Source: an uncultured Acetatifactor sp. (GTDB lineage: Bacteria > Bacillota > Clostridia > Lachnospirales > Lachnospiraceae). Taken from it: DNA of 64,000 bases. The notes beneath the pieces were generated by a model. The model searched no databases and was not told the DNA's origin. It saw nothing but the letters and a program-made list of their open reading frames with translations. Below are positions 49,117-58,803 of this stretch, one piece after another (position 1 is the stretch's first letter; every line of letters starts with the position of its first letter). Made by a program: the position numbers and the translations under genes. Where the stretch lies: NCBI GenBank assembly GCA_944383825.1, contig CALWRA010000010.1:1-64000 (forward strand), given 5' to 3'.

Positions 49117-49779
49117 TCAGGGCTCTCGCCCTATATAATCAAGCAGCTGAAGGGGTTTTTCTATCACCGCGTCCGCATGGTTCTCCTCCAGCTCCTCTCT
49201 GTCCCGAAACCCCCAAAGGGCTCCTATGGTAAACGCCCCAGCACTTTTTCCCGTTTTCATATCCGTGGCGGTATCCCCCAGATACAATATGTCCCGGGCC
49301 GCCATCCCCAGCCGGTCCAATATCCGGAATACCCCCTCGGGGCTGGGCTTAATGGGCAGCCCCTCCTCCTGTCCCTGGATGACGTCAAAAAAGTTCCTGC
49401 CGAACAGGCTCTCAATCACGCGGACAGTTTCCTCATGAGGCTTGTTGGACAGCACCGCTATGGCGATCTTCTTTTCCTTCAGTGAGGCAAGAAGCTCCCT
49501 GACGCCCTCATAAGGCTTTACTTCATACATGCAGTTTTGTGCAAATATTTCCAGATAGCGCTCAAAGGCCTCATCAAAATGCACAAGGTCCCTGTCCCCT
49601 CCTGCGGCCAGAGCTCTTTTGATCAGATTTGCAGCCCCGTCTCCCACAAAATAGCAATACTGTTTTACGGAAAAGGGACCATACCCAAAGGGCTCCAGGG
49701 CCTTATCCGCACAAAGTTTTATGCTGTGGATAGAATCGGAAAGCGTTCCATCCAAGTCGAAAATCACCGCCTTTTTCAT
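49117..49779 (-). CDS. HAD-family phosphatase, phosphoglycolate phosphatase-like
   Basis: 220 residues from the ATG at 49779, which overlaps the stop of maf in an ATGA arrangement. HAD motifs: FDLDGTLSDS near the N-terminus, AVLSNKPHEE (motif II), KPSPEGVF (motif III Lys) and YLGDTATDMKTGKSAG (motif IV). The helical cap places it with Gph/PpaX-type enzymes. Substrates could be phosphoglycolate, pyrophosphate or small sugar phosphates. Coupled to maf, so a house-cleaning role is plausible. Confidence 0.9.
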   Translation of the reverse strand: MKKAVIFDLDGTLSDSIHSIKLCADKALEPFGYGPFSVKQYCYFVGDGAANLIKRALAAGGDRDLVHFDEAFERYLEIFAQNCMYEVKPYEGVRELLASLKEKKIAIAVLSNKPHEETVRVIESLFGRNFFDVIQGQEEGLPIKPSPEGVFRILDRLGMAARDILYLGDTATDMKTGKSAGAFTIGALWGFRDREELEENHADAVIEKPLQLLDYIGREP

Positions 49780-50387
49780 AGCCAATCTCTTACCTCCTGG
49801 TATAATCTCGCCACCGGCAGTCCCACTACATTATTGTAATCTCCCCGTATTCCTCTGATATATCTGGCGCAAAGTCCCTGAATCCCATATGCTCCCGCTT
49901 TGTCCATAGGCTCCCCGGTCCGGACATAATCAACAATCTCCTGACGGCTCATAGGATAGAATTCCACATCAGTGACCTCATGGAAAGTTTTTACCTGGAA
50001 CGGTTTGTCTTCCTCCTCAAACAGCACCAGCGTTACGCCTGTATATACCTGGTGAGAATGCCCCTGCAGCAGCGAAAGCATATCGGCGGCTTCCTGCTCC
50101 CCTGATGGCTTTCCCAGTATTCTGCCGTCAACAGCCACCACCGTATCCGCGCCTATAATGAGAGCGTTCCGACATCCTGATCCTGCAAGCATATCCCGGC
50201 ATGCAAGAGCTTTCTGCCTGGAAAGCTCTTCCACTGCCTTCCAGGGAATATCCGTGGTTATTTTCTCTTCCGTTCGGCTGATCATTACCTCAAAATCCAG
50301 GCCTATCTGATACAAAAGAGATTTTCTCCTGGGCGAGGCTGATGCAAGTATGATTTTCCTCTCTGCTTTTTGTCTTTCATTTCTCAT
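49776..50387 (-). CDS. maf: Maf-family nucleotide pyrophosphatase
   Basis: 203 residues. It hydrolyses non-canonical or modified nucleoside triphosphates and is linked to septum control. Signature ILASASPRRKSLLYQIG at the N-terminus, IIGADTVVAVDGRILGKPSG, and GEPMDKAGAYGIQGLCARYI with the catalytic acidic residues. The start overlaps the end of ppk by 11 bases and the stop overlaps the HAD gene, so all three are translationally coupled. Confidence 0.95.
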   Translation of the reverse strand: MRNERQKAERKIILASASPRRKSLLYQIGLDFEVMISRTEEKITTDIPWKAVEELSRQKALACRDMLAGSGCRNALIIGADTVVAVDGRILGKPSGEQEAADMLSLLQGHSHQVYTGVTLVLFEEEDKPFQVKTFHEVTDVEFYPMSRQEIVDYVRTGEPMDKAGAYGIQGLCARYIRGIRGDYNNVVGLPVARLYQEVRDWL

Positions 50388-52509
50388 GGGAAGTCTCCGG
50401 TATAAATGTTCTTGTAACTCCTACAGGGGCCTCTGAGACCGCTTTCTCCTTCTCCCTGGCTTCCGCACAGAAGGACTCCTGCGAGTTGAAGCGCTGCTTT
50501 CCTCTCCTGTCCACTTTTTCATAGGTGCCATCCGGCTGCAGCACAGACGCCTTTACATTATCCTTAAGCTGGCACTGTAAAATGTGGAGCAGCTCTTCCT
50601 TGCACTTCGGCCGGTCCACAGGAAACAGAATCTCTACCCGCCGCTCCAGATTTCGGGGCATCCAGTCGGCGCTGCTGCAATAAATCTCATAATGCTCATT
50701 ATTTTCAAAATAAAAAATCCGGCTGTGTTCTAAAAAGGTTCCTACAATGGATCTCACCGTAATATTTTCACTGATTCCCGGTATGCCCACCTTAAGGCAA
50801 CAGATTCCCCGGACAATCAGATCTATTTTTACTCCGGCAGCGCTTGCCTCATATAAAGCGGCAATTATATCTTTGTCACACAGGGAATTCATTTTTGCAA
50901 TAATCCGGGCCGGACGACCTTCTCCGGCATATTTCTTCTCCCTCCCGATCAGGTAAAGGAATTTATTTTTCAGCCACAGGGGCGCCAGAGAAAGTTTATT
51001 CCACATCAGAGGCTCCGAATAGCCTGACAGCATATTAAACACCGCGGTGGCGTCCTCTCCCACCATTTCGGCGCAGGTAAGCAGTCCTATGTCCGTATAC
51101 AGCTTTGCGGTGGCGTCATTATAATTACCGGTTCCAAGGTGCACATAACGGCGAATGCCATCCTCTTCCCTGCGCACCACCAATGTAATCTTACTGTGGG
51201 TTTTCAGGCCCACCAGGCCATAAATCACATGACAGCCCGCCTTCTCCAGCATCTTGGCCCATACAATATTGTTTTCCTCATCAAAGCGGGCCTTCAGCTC
51301 CACCAGCACCGTAACCTGCTTACCATTTTCCGCTGCCTGCGCCAGAGCGGCTATAATGGGCGAATGTCCGCTGACACGGTAAAGAGTCTGCTTGATGGCA
51401 AGAACCGTAGGATCTTTTGCGGCCTGCCGGATAAATTCCACCACCGGCGTAAAGGTCTGGTAAGGATGCTGAAGCAGAATATCCCCTTTTCTGATCTCCT
51501 CAAAAATATCACAGCCGGGCAAAAGCTCGGGAACCTGCCTGGGTTTATGAACGGGCTCCTTTAAATGTTCATATCCCTCCAGCCCATACAGCTTCATCAG
51601 AACCGTCAAATCCAAAGGTCCGTCGATTTCATATACACTCTCCTCCTCCATGCCAAGCTGCTTTTTCAAAAATTTCAACATATGCTTGTGCATTCCGGAC
51701 TCCACCTCCAGACGGATGGCCTGTCCCCACTGGCGTTTTTTCAGCTGTTTTTCAATTTCCTTTAAAAGGTCGGCCGCCTCGTCCTCCTCAATGGTCAGAT
51801 CAGCGTTGCGCATAATCCGGTATGGGTAAGCACAGATAATATCATAGTTTAAAAACAGCTTTTGGATATTTCTCTCAATGATTTCCTCCAAAAGAATGAC
51901 CTTTCTTCCCTCATCCTCAGAGGGAAGAAGCACAATTCGGCTCAGTACGCCCGGCACCTGCACCGTGGCAAATTCCAGCTCTTCCTTGCTGTTTTTCTTC
52001 CGAACCAGAGCGCCGATATTTAACGTCTTATTGCGAATCAGCGGAAAAGGCCTTGAGGAATCCACCGCCATGGGCGTCAGCACCGGATATACATTATCCT
52101 CAAAATACCCATCCACATAAGCAGCCTCCTTCTCCGTAAGCTGTTCATGATGCCTGATGATATGAAGCCCGTTTTGTTCCAAAAGCGGAAGCAGCGACCT
52201 GTTGAATGTGGAATACTGCAGCTCCACCAAGCTGTGTATCGCCGCATTCAGAGCCTCCAGTTGCTTTGCAGGCGTCATTCCCGCAATATCCTTCTTCTCG
52301 TAGCCTGCATTCACCATATCCTTCAGCGAGGCAACTCGTATCATAAAAAATTCATCCAGATTGGAGGCGGTAATACTCAAAAATTTCAGTCTCTCAAACA
52401 GGGGAATGCTTTTATCCCTGGCCTCGTTTAAAACCCGGTGGTCAAACAGTATCCAGCTAAGCTCCCTGTTGGTGTAATATTTTGGATTTATAAATTCTTT
52501 CTCTCCCAT
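50377..52509 (-). CDS. ppk: Polyphosphate kinase 1
   Basis: 710 residues. It makes polyphosphate reversibly from ATP. N-terminal helical domain with NRELSWILFDHRVLNEA and SNLDEFFMIRVASL, then two phospholipase-D-like catalytic domains. LKTHSKITLV carries the predicted phosphorylated His, and YVHLGTGNYNDATA and VRGICCLKVG complete the site. The C-terminus runs about 25 residues beyond the domain in charged sequence. AGGAAGGAT precedes the start. Just downstream of the Ppx gene. Confidence 0.96.
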   Translation of the reverse strand: MGEKEFINPKYYTNRELSWILFDHRVLNEARDKSIPLFERLKFLSITASNLDEFFMIRVASLKDMVNAGYEKKDIAGMTPAKQLEALNAAIHSLVELQYSTFNRSLLPLLEQNGLHIIRHHEQLTEKEAAYVDGYFEDNVYPVLTPMAVDSSRPFPLIRNKTLNIGALVRKKNSKEELEFATVQVPGVLSRIVLLPSEDEGRKVILLEEIIERNIQKLFLNYDIICAYPYRIMRNADLTIEEDEAADLLKEIEKQLKKRQWGQAIRLEVESGMHKHMLKFLKKQLGMEEESVYEIDGPLDLTVLMKLYGLEGYEHLKEPVHKPRQVPELLPGCDIFEEIRKGDILLQHPYQTFTPVVEFIRQAAKDPTVLAIKQTLYRVSGHSPIIAALAQAAENGKQVTVLVELKARFDEENNIVWAKMLEKAGCHVIYGLVGLKTHSKITLVVRREEDGIRRYVHLGTGNYNDATAKLYTDIGLLTCAEMVGEDATAVFNMLSGYSEPLMWNKLSLAPLWLKNKFLYLIGREKKYAGEGRPARIIAKMNSLCDKDIIAALYEASAAGVKIDLIVRGICCLKVGIPGISENITVRSIVGTFLEHSRIFYFENNEHYEIYCSSADWMPRNLERRVEILFPVDRPKCKEELLHILQCQLKDNVKASVLQPDGTYEKVDRRGKQRFNSQESFCAEAREKEKAVSEAPVGVTRTFIPETSHEK

Positions 52510-52521
52510 ATCCTTCCTCTT

Positions 52522-54066
52522 TTAAAAATTCTTTCTCTGCTTCAGCACCGGCTGCACACTGAATACCTCTTGAAAAAAGTCGGAGCACACCTCAAAAAAT
52601 CCCTTTTCCAGCGTAATGTCTTCCGGCGTATCCGCCGTCAATATCAGCTGATTCTCCCTGAGTGCAGCCTTGATTCCCTTTAGCTTCTGCTTATGGCTGC
52701 GGTCCAGGCTGTTAGCCAGCCTCAATATGGCCGTCAGCTTGGCCACCGTCAGATATGCGTCCCTATCCAGACCGCTTCCCTGTGACTGAAGCCGGTCATA
52801 ATAGACAAAGGAACTATGGTTGAACCTTACTACATTCGCCACAATCTCTCTTTCCATGTGGGAAAGCCCGATTATCTCCGTGGCCATTACAATGTTGTAG
52901 GAGGTTTCTCCTATGTTCACCATGCTGATATATTTTCCACAATCATGAAGAATCGCCGCAATCCGAAGATATAGCCTTTCTCGTTTTCCAAGACCATGAG
53001 CCCGCTTCAGGCTGTCATAAATGGACACAGCTATATTCTCCAGTGTTTCTCCCCGCTTTCTGCTTCCCAGATACCGCTTGCTGACATTCACCGCACACCC
53101 AATGATGTCTTTTTCAAAATCATGCTCTCCCTTAAGAAGCTTCATTTTTTCCGCATATTCATAGGCAATTCCATCACAGAGCGTAACGCCCGGAGCCCAG
53201 ATTTTTTCCGCTCCCATAAGCTGTGCAATCCGCTTCGTCAAAACCGCGCTGATCAAAACCAGAGGCACCTTTTCCTCCGGAATATCCATGGAAAGCGCAA
53301 TTTCACTGCCGCTTCTGCTTTTCAGGGAATCCATAAATCCCTCGAATTCCTTCAAATCCGCAGCAGGCCCGCCATCTCTTCCCAGTCGTTTCACCGCCCA
53401 TGGAGAAATATAATCATCTACAATAATAATGTTCTGTATCGTCCTGTCCTTTAAGTACAGCTTTTTATAATTGGAAAGCTGGGCTGTGGCCAACTCGTCG
53501 GCCAGACTCTCCACCTGATTTCTTCCGGCATTGAGATGATTGAGATATTCCTGTATCCTAAGCACTCCCAGACGGAGATTCTGGGTCGATACCAAAGCAT
53601 CATTGTCAAATAAGGAAAGCTGAATGCTCCCTCCCCCAATATCTACAATGGCGGTCTTTTCCTCGATAATCCTGCGGAAACTTTCTCCCTTCAAAGCAAT
53701 GGATTTGTAATCCAGAAACCGCTGTTCGGAGTTACTGAGGATTTCCACCCTGATTCCGGTGCGCTGTTCAATCTGATCCACAACAATAGCAGAATTCTCC
53801 GTTTCCCGAATGGCGCTGGTACCATAGGCTTTATAGGCGTCCGCCCTGTATGAATCCATAATAACCGAAAATTCCTTCAGCGTCCTGCAAAGCTCCTCCA
53901 GCTTATCATTTCTGATTTTCCCGGTGGCGTAAGTATCGCTTCCCAAATCCAGCCTACGCCTGATGCAGTCTATCTCCCGCATATTGTTTTTTCCGGTAAA
54001 CTCAAATATTTTCATAGTCAGCTCAAAGCTTCCCACATCAATTGCAGCAAAGATCCTTATGCTCAT
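52522..54066 (-). CDS. ppx: Exopolyphosphatase/GppA phosphatase with C-terminal HD domain
   Basis: 514 residues from the ATG at 54066; GAGGAG lies 5 bases before it, after the DUF815 stop. The actin-like Ppx/GppA domain (1-300) has AAIDVGSFELTMKI, AYGTSAIRETEN, and IVDIGGGSIQLSLF. A C-terminal HD-type domain carries AAILHDCGKYI and GLSHMEREIVANV, a layout shared with E. coli Ppx and some (p)ppGpp phosphatases. It removes phosphate from polyphosphate ends or from pppGpp. Adjacent ppk gives the opposite activity from the same operon. Confidence 0.93.
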   Translation of the reverse strand: MSIRIFAAIDVGSFELTMKIFEFTGKNNMREIDCIRRRLDLGSDTYATGKIRNDKLEELCRTLKEFSVIMDSYRADAYKAYGTSAIRETENSAIVVDQIEQRTGIRVEILSNSEQRFLDYKSIALKGESFRRIIEEKTAIVDIGGGSIQLSLFDNDALVSTQNLRLGVLRIQEYLNHLNAGRNQVESLADELATAQLSNYKKLYLKDRTIQNIIIVDDYISPWAVKRLGRDGGPAADLKEFEGFMDSLKSRSGSEIALSMDIPEEKVPLVLISAVLTKRIAQLMGAEKIWAPGVTLCDGIAYEYAEKMKLLKGEHDFEKDIIGCAVNVSKRYLGSRKRGETLENIAVSIYDSLKRAHGLGKRERLYLRIAAILHDCGKYISMVNIGETSYNIVMATEIIGLSHMEREIVANVVRFNHSSFVYYDRLQSQGSGLDRDAYLTVAKLTAILRLANSLDRSHKQKLKGIKAALRENQLILTADTPEDITLEKGFFEVCSDFFQEVFSVQPVLKQRKNF

Positions 54067-54077
54067 ATGGACTCCTC

Positions 54078-55373
54078 TCACACATCACATTTTCCCAAAA
54101 GATAGTCTATAAATTGCTGAGCGCTTCTTCCCGAAAGCCCGCCGTGGGAAAGCTCCCATTTGTTTGCCTCGGCCAAAAGCTCTTCTTCCGGCATCTTTAC
54201 GCCAAAACGCTTTGCCAATGTCTTTACAATGACAGCAAACTGTTTTTTATCCGGCGCTCCGAAGTAAATGGTAACGCCGAAGCGATACGCTAGCGAGAGC
54301 TTTTCCTGCACTGTGTCGCCGGTGTGCATATCCTGACGGCTTTCTTCCTTGTCACCGTAGTTCTCCCTAATCAGGTGCCTTCTGTTGGAGGTGGCGTAAA
54401 TCAGAACGTTTTCCGGCTTCCTCTCCAGTCCTCCCTCGATCACCGCCTTCAGATATTTATATTCTATTTCAAAGTCCTCAAAGCTCAAATCATCCATATA
54501 AATGATAAATCTGTAATTTCTCTTTTTGATCTGGCTGATTACTTCATTCAAGTCCCTGAACTGATGCTTATACACCTCAATCATGCGGAGTCCTCTGTCA
54601 TAATATTCATTTGCAATGGCCTTCATGCAGGAAGATTTTCCTGTGCCTGCGTCCCCAAAAAGCAGGCAGTTATTGGCTCGTCGCCCGCTCACAAAGGCAT
54701 CCGTATTATCCCTGAGCTTTTTCTTGGCAGTCTCATAGCCCACCAAATCATCCAGACGAACATGAGCGATATTCAGTATAGGCTCCATATGCACGCCGTT
54801 CTCCTCGTGTACAATCCGAAAGGACTTATGCAGTCCGAATTTCCCCACTCCATATTCCCGATAAAATTGAGTCAGCGTGTCTTTCATCTCCTCCGGCGTG
54901 TGATCCAGACAGAATTTCTTCGCCAGCTCACAGATCCTGGCGCAGATTCTGGCATTGTAAACCTTGCTCTCCCGGCTGCTGCTTTCATACTTCTCCGCCA
55001 AGGCAAATTCCGGAACCTTAAGTTTCTCCATAAGGGGCCGGAAATCAAAATCATAAAATTCCTTCAGTATCACAATATCGTGAAGAACAGCCTGATTTAT
55101 AGTTCCATTAATTTCTCCTCTGATCTCACAGCCGCAGCTGTAGCTATTTTCATTGTTTACCAAAAGATTGGCAAGATAGCAATGCCACAGATTACCATGA
55201 AAGCCATAGCTTCCCGCCAACTCAATCAGTCTGTGGATACAGTCATAAAAAAGCGCGGCCATATCATCCCTTTTGGACTTCTCATCGTCATAATGAGACA
55301 TAAGCCAGGCCATATCCCGAAGCAGCTGCCCATCCTCAAAATCCCTGTATACGATCAATTCCTGTTCTCTCAT
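54078..55373 (-). CDS. AAA+ ATP-binding protein, DUF815
   Basis: 431 residues. An N-terminal helical part precedes the ATPase domain with Walker A LLFGDAGTGKSSCMKA near 235-250 and Walker B RFIIYMDDLSFED, then the sensor region LIYATSNRRHLIREN. LSGRSAQQFIDYLL near the end is also characteristic. The family has no established function. It shows consistent spacing with the polyphosphate genes here: its stop lies 9 bases from the ribosome site of ppx. AAGGAG precedes the start. Confidence 0.88.
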   Translation of the reverse strand: MREQELIVYRDFEDGQLLRDMAWLMSHYDDEKSKRDDMAALFYDCIHRLIELAGSYGFHGNLWHCYLANLLVNNENSYSCGCEIRGEINGTINQAVLHDIVILKEFYDFDFRPLMEKLKVPEFALAEKYESSSRESKVYNARICARICELAKKFCLDHTPEEMKDTLTQFYREYGVGKFGLHKSFRIVHEENGVHMEPILNIAHVRLDDLVGYETAKKKLRDNTDAFVSGRRANNCLLFGDAGTGKSSCMKAIANEYYDRGLRMIEVYKHQFRDLNEVISQIKKRNYRFIIYMDDLSFEDFEIEYKYLKAVIEGGLERKPENVLIYATSNRRHLIRENYGDKEESRQDMHTGDTVQEKLSLAYRFGVTIYFGAPDKKQFAVIVKTLAKRFGVKMPEEELLAEANKWELSHGGLSGRSAQQFIDYLLGKCDV

Positions 55374-55453
55374 GCCAAAAACCGCTCCTTTATCCGCATC
55401 GCGTCTTTGCAGACCAATCTTTCAAACGAAATACGGGTGAATCCGCAAACGCA

Positions 55454-56578
55454 TTAATAATTTCCCAAAATCTTCATATTTCTGGCCTCATCTCTAAGAC
55501 CTCTGAGAGCATTTTTCACAGCGCTGTCCGCAAGATTTCCTTCAAAGTCAACAAAAAAGCGATACTCCCAACTGCGGTCCTCTATGGGCCGACTCTCAAT
55601 CTTTGTGAGATTCAGGTTATTATAAATAAAGTGGGACAGCATATGGTATAAAGAGCCGCTTCTGTGAGGCACTTCAAAGCAAATGCTGACCTTTGCGGCG
55701 TCTTTTCTGAATACTTTCTGGTTGGTGACAATGATAAAGCGAGTGGAGTTGGCTCCGGCATGGTTTACTCCCTTTCTGAGAATCTTCAGCCCGTAGACTT
55801 CACCTGCATGCTCACCCGCTATAGCCGCCTGGGTCTTATCACCATCCTCAGCCACCTTTCTCGCTGCGAAAGCATTATTCTGCATACTGATCTGACGCCA
55901 GTTATGATCTGCCAGAAACCTGGCGCTCTGCATCAGGGACTGTGGATGAGAATACACGATCCTGATGTCGGACAGCTCTGCTCCGGGCACCCCCAGCAGG
56001 CAATGTTCTATTTTAATGATCTGTTCTCCTACGATGTAATTTTCAAATTCCACCAAAAGATCATATATTTCACTGACAATCCCGGCAGTGGAATTCTCAA
56101 TGGGCAGCACCGCAAAATCTGCGCTCCCTTCATCTATGGCGCTCATGGCGTCCCGAAAGGTCTCCACGTGAAAGCTGTTGATTTCATCCCCGAAATATTT
56201 TATCATAGCAGCCTGAGAATAAGCTCCCTCCGCTCCTTGAAACACCACTCTCGCTCTTTTTGTCTCCAGCTTGTCCACGCCGATAAAGGGAAGCTTTCCA
56301 AGACTTCCGCGCTGTATCAGAAGCTGATACTGCAGCTTTCTGCTCATGGACATAATCTGTTCAAACAGTTCCACTATTCCATGACTGTTAAATTCATTGT
56401 GCGTCAGGGATTTCAGCCGGGCAAGCTTTTCCTGCTCCCTCTGCCGGTCAAAAACCTTCTTTCCCGTCTCAATCTTATATTCCGCAACTTGTCTGCTAAT
56501 GTCCATGCGCTTTTCATAAAGCTCCACAATCTGTTCATCCACATCGTCTATTTTGGCTCTCAGCTCCGACAAATCCAT
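55454..56578 (-). CDS. pheA: Bifunctional chorismate mutase/prephenate dehydratase
   Basis: 374 residues from the ATG at 56578, with AAGGAG 6 bases upstream. Residues 1-85 are an AroQ-type chorismate mutase (DLSELRAKIDDVDEQIVELY). From about 110 comes prephenate dehydratase (VVFQGAEGAYSQAAM, LPIENSTAGIVSEIYDLL). From about 295 comes an ACT domain with ESRPIEDRSWEYRFFVDFEG, the phenylalanine-binding regulatory site. It turns chorismate into phenylpyruvate for phenylalanine and should be feedback-inhibited by Phe. Confidence 0.96.
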   Translation of the reverse strand: MDLSELRAKIDDVDEQIVELYEKRMDISRQVAEYKIETGKKVFDRQREQEKLARLKSLTHNEFNSHGIVELFEQIMSMSRKLQYQLLIQRGSLGKLPFIGVDKLETKRARVVFQGAEGAYSQAAMIKYFGDEINSFHVETFRDAMSAIDEGSADFAVLPIENSTAGIVSEIYDLLVEFENYIVGEQIIKIEHCLLGVPGAELSDIRIVYSHPQSLMQSARFLADHNWRQISMQNNAFAARKVAEDGDKTQAAIAGEHAGEVYGLKILRKGVNHAGANSTRFIIVTNQKVFRKDAAKVSICFEVPHRSGSLYHMLSHFIYNNLNLTKIESRPIEDRSWEYRFFVDFEGNLADSAVKNALRGLRDEARNMKILGNY

Positions 56579-56824
56579 ATTTAACTCCTTCTCATCCGTT
56601 TTATCAATATTTTTTGTCCTGCGCATCACAAAATATCTTATACTAAAATAAACTTGATCGCAAGAGGAAGGCGTTGTATACTTAGTGTATAAATTACCAT
56701 AAATTTCATGGCCCGTCATCCGTTTTTCATTGTTTTACATAAGTTTTACGTGCCGCACTTACACTTTATCAAGCAGCGGAATCTGCCTTGGAGCGGAAGC
56801 CGCTCAAAAGCAGGGGGGAATAAT

Positions 56825-57847
56825 ATGCTTTCAAAAATCCAGACCTTTATCGTTGTTATGTGTCTTGCCGTCATTTTGATTGTCGGCGTTTTCATCTTTT
56901 ACCTTTCGAGACAAGGAGCTTCAAATCCCGAGGGAACAGTGGGAAACACTGCTGGTAATCTAAACAACAGAGGACTGTTCTGCGAGTATGACGGCACCGT
57001 CTTTTTTTCCAATGCTTACGATGGGGGCAGCCTGTATGCCATGGACAGCACAGAAGAAAATATTCGACGGCTCAATGGATTAAATGTGCGCAGCATTCTG
57101 GCCGGAGGCGATTCATTATATTTTTTCCAGCGCGGGGCCTCCGGCAGTACCGCGCTGGAGTCGGCTCTCAGCGTACATTCCTTCAGCCGCTGTTCTCCAA
57201 ACGGATCCAATATCCGCAGTCTTTCCAGAAATTATGTGATCACCGCTCAGCTGGTGGATAATTATCTCTATCTGCTTGTCCCCGGCGGGGAGCTTATGAA
57301 GCTTATCAAAATAGAAACCGATGGCTCCGGAGAAATTCTGGTGGCTGATTATGAAATCAATCCCGCCTGCGCGTCAGATGGCTTCCTTTATTATAACGGC
57401 ACACAAACCGATCACTATCTATACCGGATGGATACGGATACCGATATGCCCCAGGTGATCTGGGAAGGAAACCTGTGGTATCCCTGCATTGAAGGTGATT
57501 ATATCTATTTTCTGGATGTGGGAAGCAATTACCGTCTCTGCCGCTACAACCTGTCCCAGGGACTAACCGAGGTCCTCACCCAGGATCGGGTGGACTGTTT
57601 TAATGTGGGACACGGTTATATTTACTATCAAAAAAACGGCGACGCTCCGCAGCTGATTTGTATGCGCGAAGACGGCACCGATGCTTTCGTTTTGGCCGAA
57701 GGCAATTATACCAACATAAATATGACCTCACAATATGTGTATTTTCAGGAATACGGAAATGACGCTTCCTATTACCATAGCCGCCTTGGCTACGGTATCT
57801 ATGAAGAATTCTCCGAGGCCAGAGAAGCCGCTCTGAACGAAAAATAA
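56825..57847 (+). CDS. Membrane-anchored beta-propeller protein, DUF5050
   Basis: 340 residues from the ATG at 56825; a purine run AGGGGGGAA precedes it. One N-terminal membrane helix (FIVVMCLAVILIVGVFIFYL), then about six repeats of the type GxxYYYNG...LYRMDTDT..., with YDGTVFFSNAYDGGSLYAMD, GYIYYQKNGDAPQLICMRED and similar. This is the DUF5050/LRP-like propeller common in Clostridia. Extracytoplasmic; sensing or scaffold role unknown. It stands alone and converges on the ArsR gene. Confidence 0.82.
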   Translation: MLSKIQTFIVVMCLAVILIVGVFIFYLSRQGASNPEGTVGNTAGNLNNRGLFCEYDGTVFFSNAYDGGSLYAMDSTEENIRRLNGLNVRSILAGGDSLYFFQRGASGSTALESALSVHSFSRCSPNGSNIRSLSRNYVITAQLVDNYLYLLVPGGELMKLIKIETDGSGEILVADYEINPACASDGFLYYNGTQTDHYLYRMDTDTDMPQVIWEGNLWYPCIEGDYIYFLDVGSNYRLCRYNLSQGLTEVLTQDRVDCFNVGHGYIYYQKNGDAPQLICMREDGTDAFVLAEGNYTNINMTSQYVYFQEYGNDASYYHSRLGYGIYEEFSEAREAALNEK

Positions 57848-57870
57848 GCCGCTTCTCTGTGCCCTGTCCT

Positions 57871-58215
57871 TTATTCCTCTATATGATCCAGTCCCTGGCT
57901 GAGAATGGCAACGATATGAGAATCAGCCAGGGCATAAAATATGGTTTTGCCCTCTCTGCGGTTCTTTACAAGATCCATTTGCTTCAATACTCTGAGCTGA
58001 TGGGAAATCGCCGACTGCGACATTCCCAGTATGGCGGCAATGTCATACACACACATTTCCGAGCACAAAAGCACATACAGAATCTTCAGCCGGGTGGCGT
58101 CTCCAAAGACCTTAAAAAACTCCGCAAGATCCTGCATCTCTTCCTGAGGGGGCATTTTCTCCTCTATCATCCTGACGCTTTCTGCGTCCGCATGGATATA
58201 TGTGTTTTCTTCCAT
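57871..58215 (-). CDS. ArsR/SmtB-family transcriptional regulator
   Basis: 114 residues from the ATG at 58215 with GGAGGGA upstream. Winged-helix core: FKVFGDATRLKILYVLL, SEMCVYDIAAILGMSQSAIS, HQLRVLKQMDLVKNRREGKT and FYALADSHIVAIL. In metal-sensing members the motif is ELCVCDL. Here the second Cys is Tyr (EMCVYDI), so the alpha-3 metal site is probably altered; C-terminal acidic and His residues remain (SHIVAIL...DHIEE), as in alpha-5 (zinc) sensors. No metal transporter is adjacent. Confidence 0.9.
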   Translation of the reverse strand: MEENTYIHADAESVRMIEEKMPPQEEMQDLAEFFKVFGDATRLKILYVLLCSEMCVYDIAAILGMSQSAISHQLRVLKQMDLVKNRREGKTIFYALADSHIVAILSQGLDHIEE

Positions 58216-58331
58216 CCTGATCCCTCCTGCCGTGCATATCACCATTATATCATTGTTTTTCATTTTGAGGAATGGAAATATTGTTCCAAAAAGGATTCAT
58301 TTTCTTTCCTTTTTCTGCTATACTAAAAAAC

Positions 58332-58763
58332 ATGAAAGATACCGGAGAAACCCAAAATCACTATCAAAGAAAAGCATGCATATTCATATTGTTTCTGCTG
58401 CTTCTCATTGCGGTCTGTGCGCTATGGATTACATTGGGAAGCAAAAAAGAAGAAGGCGTCACGGCGGACGTCTATCAGGACGGAGTTCTGATAGAAAGCA
58501 TTGACCTTTCCGCTGTGCCGGAGTCCTACACTCTTACGGTAACCGGAGAAAACGGCTGTACCAACGTCGTTGAAGTACGCCCCGGAAGCATCGGCATAAT
58601 ATCTGCCGACTGTCCCGATCAGATCTGCGTCCGTCAGGGCTTTATCGGCAGCCCGCTTCTTCCCATAACCTGCCTTCCCAACAAGCTGGTAATACAGCTT
58701 CGCGGACACGATGCAGCTTCAGAAGACGGGGGAACGGTTATCCCCGATATGATCGCATACTAA
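58332..58763 (+). CDS. NusG domain II-containing membrane protein
   Basis: 143 residues from the ATG at 58332; the ribosome site is unclear, and an ATG at 58272 directly after GAGGA is an alternative. One N-terminal membrane helix (ACIFILFLLLLIAVCALWIT), then a NusG domain II (DUF1312) fold: VYQDGVLIESIDL, NVVEVRPGSIGIISADCPDQ and the CVRQGFI segment. Such proteins usually sit next to a Gx transporter gene, as here. Its role is thought to lie in cofactor or quinone handling, unproven. Confidence 0.85.
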   Translation: MKDTGETQNHYQRKACIFILFLLLLIAVCALWITLGSKKEEGVTADVYQDGVLIESIDLSAVPESYTLTVTGENGCTNVVEVRPGSIGIISADCPDQICVRQGFIGSPLLPITCLPNKLVIQLRGHDAASEDGGTVIPDMIAY

Positions 58764-58803
58764 GCAGACTGATCCGACTCCGCGGACATTTTATGGAGAG
58801 CTT

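Noticed and set aside
54324..55457. 377-codon plus-strand frame
   Set aside because: Antisense to the DUF815 ATPase; no domain and no ribosome site.
56579..56824. T-box or other amino-acid riboswitch before pheA
   Set aside because: The minus-strand leader of pheA shows no T-box sequence (no AGGGTGGNACCGCG-like element) and no long structured leader.
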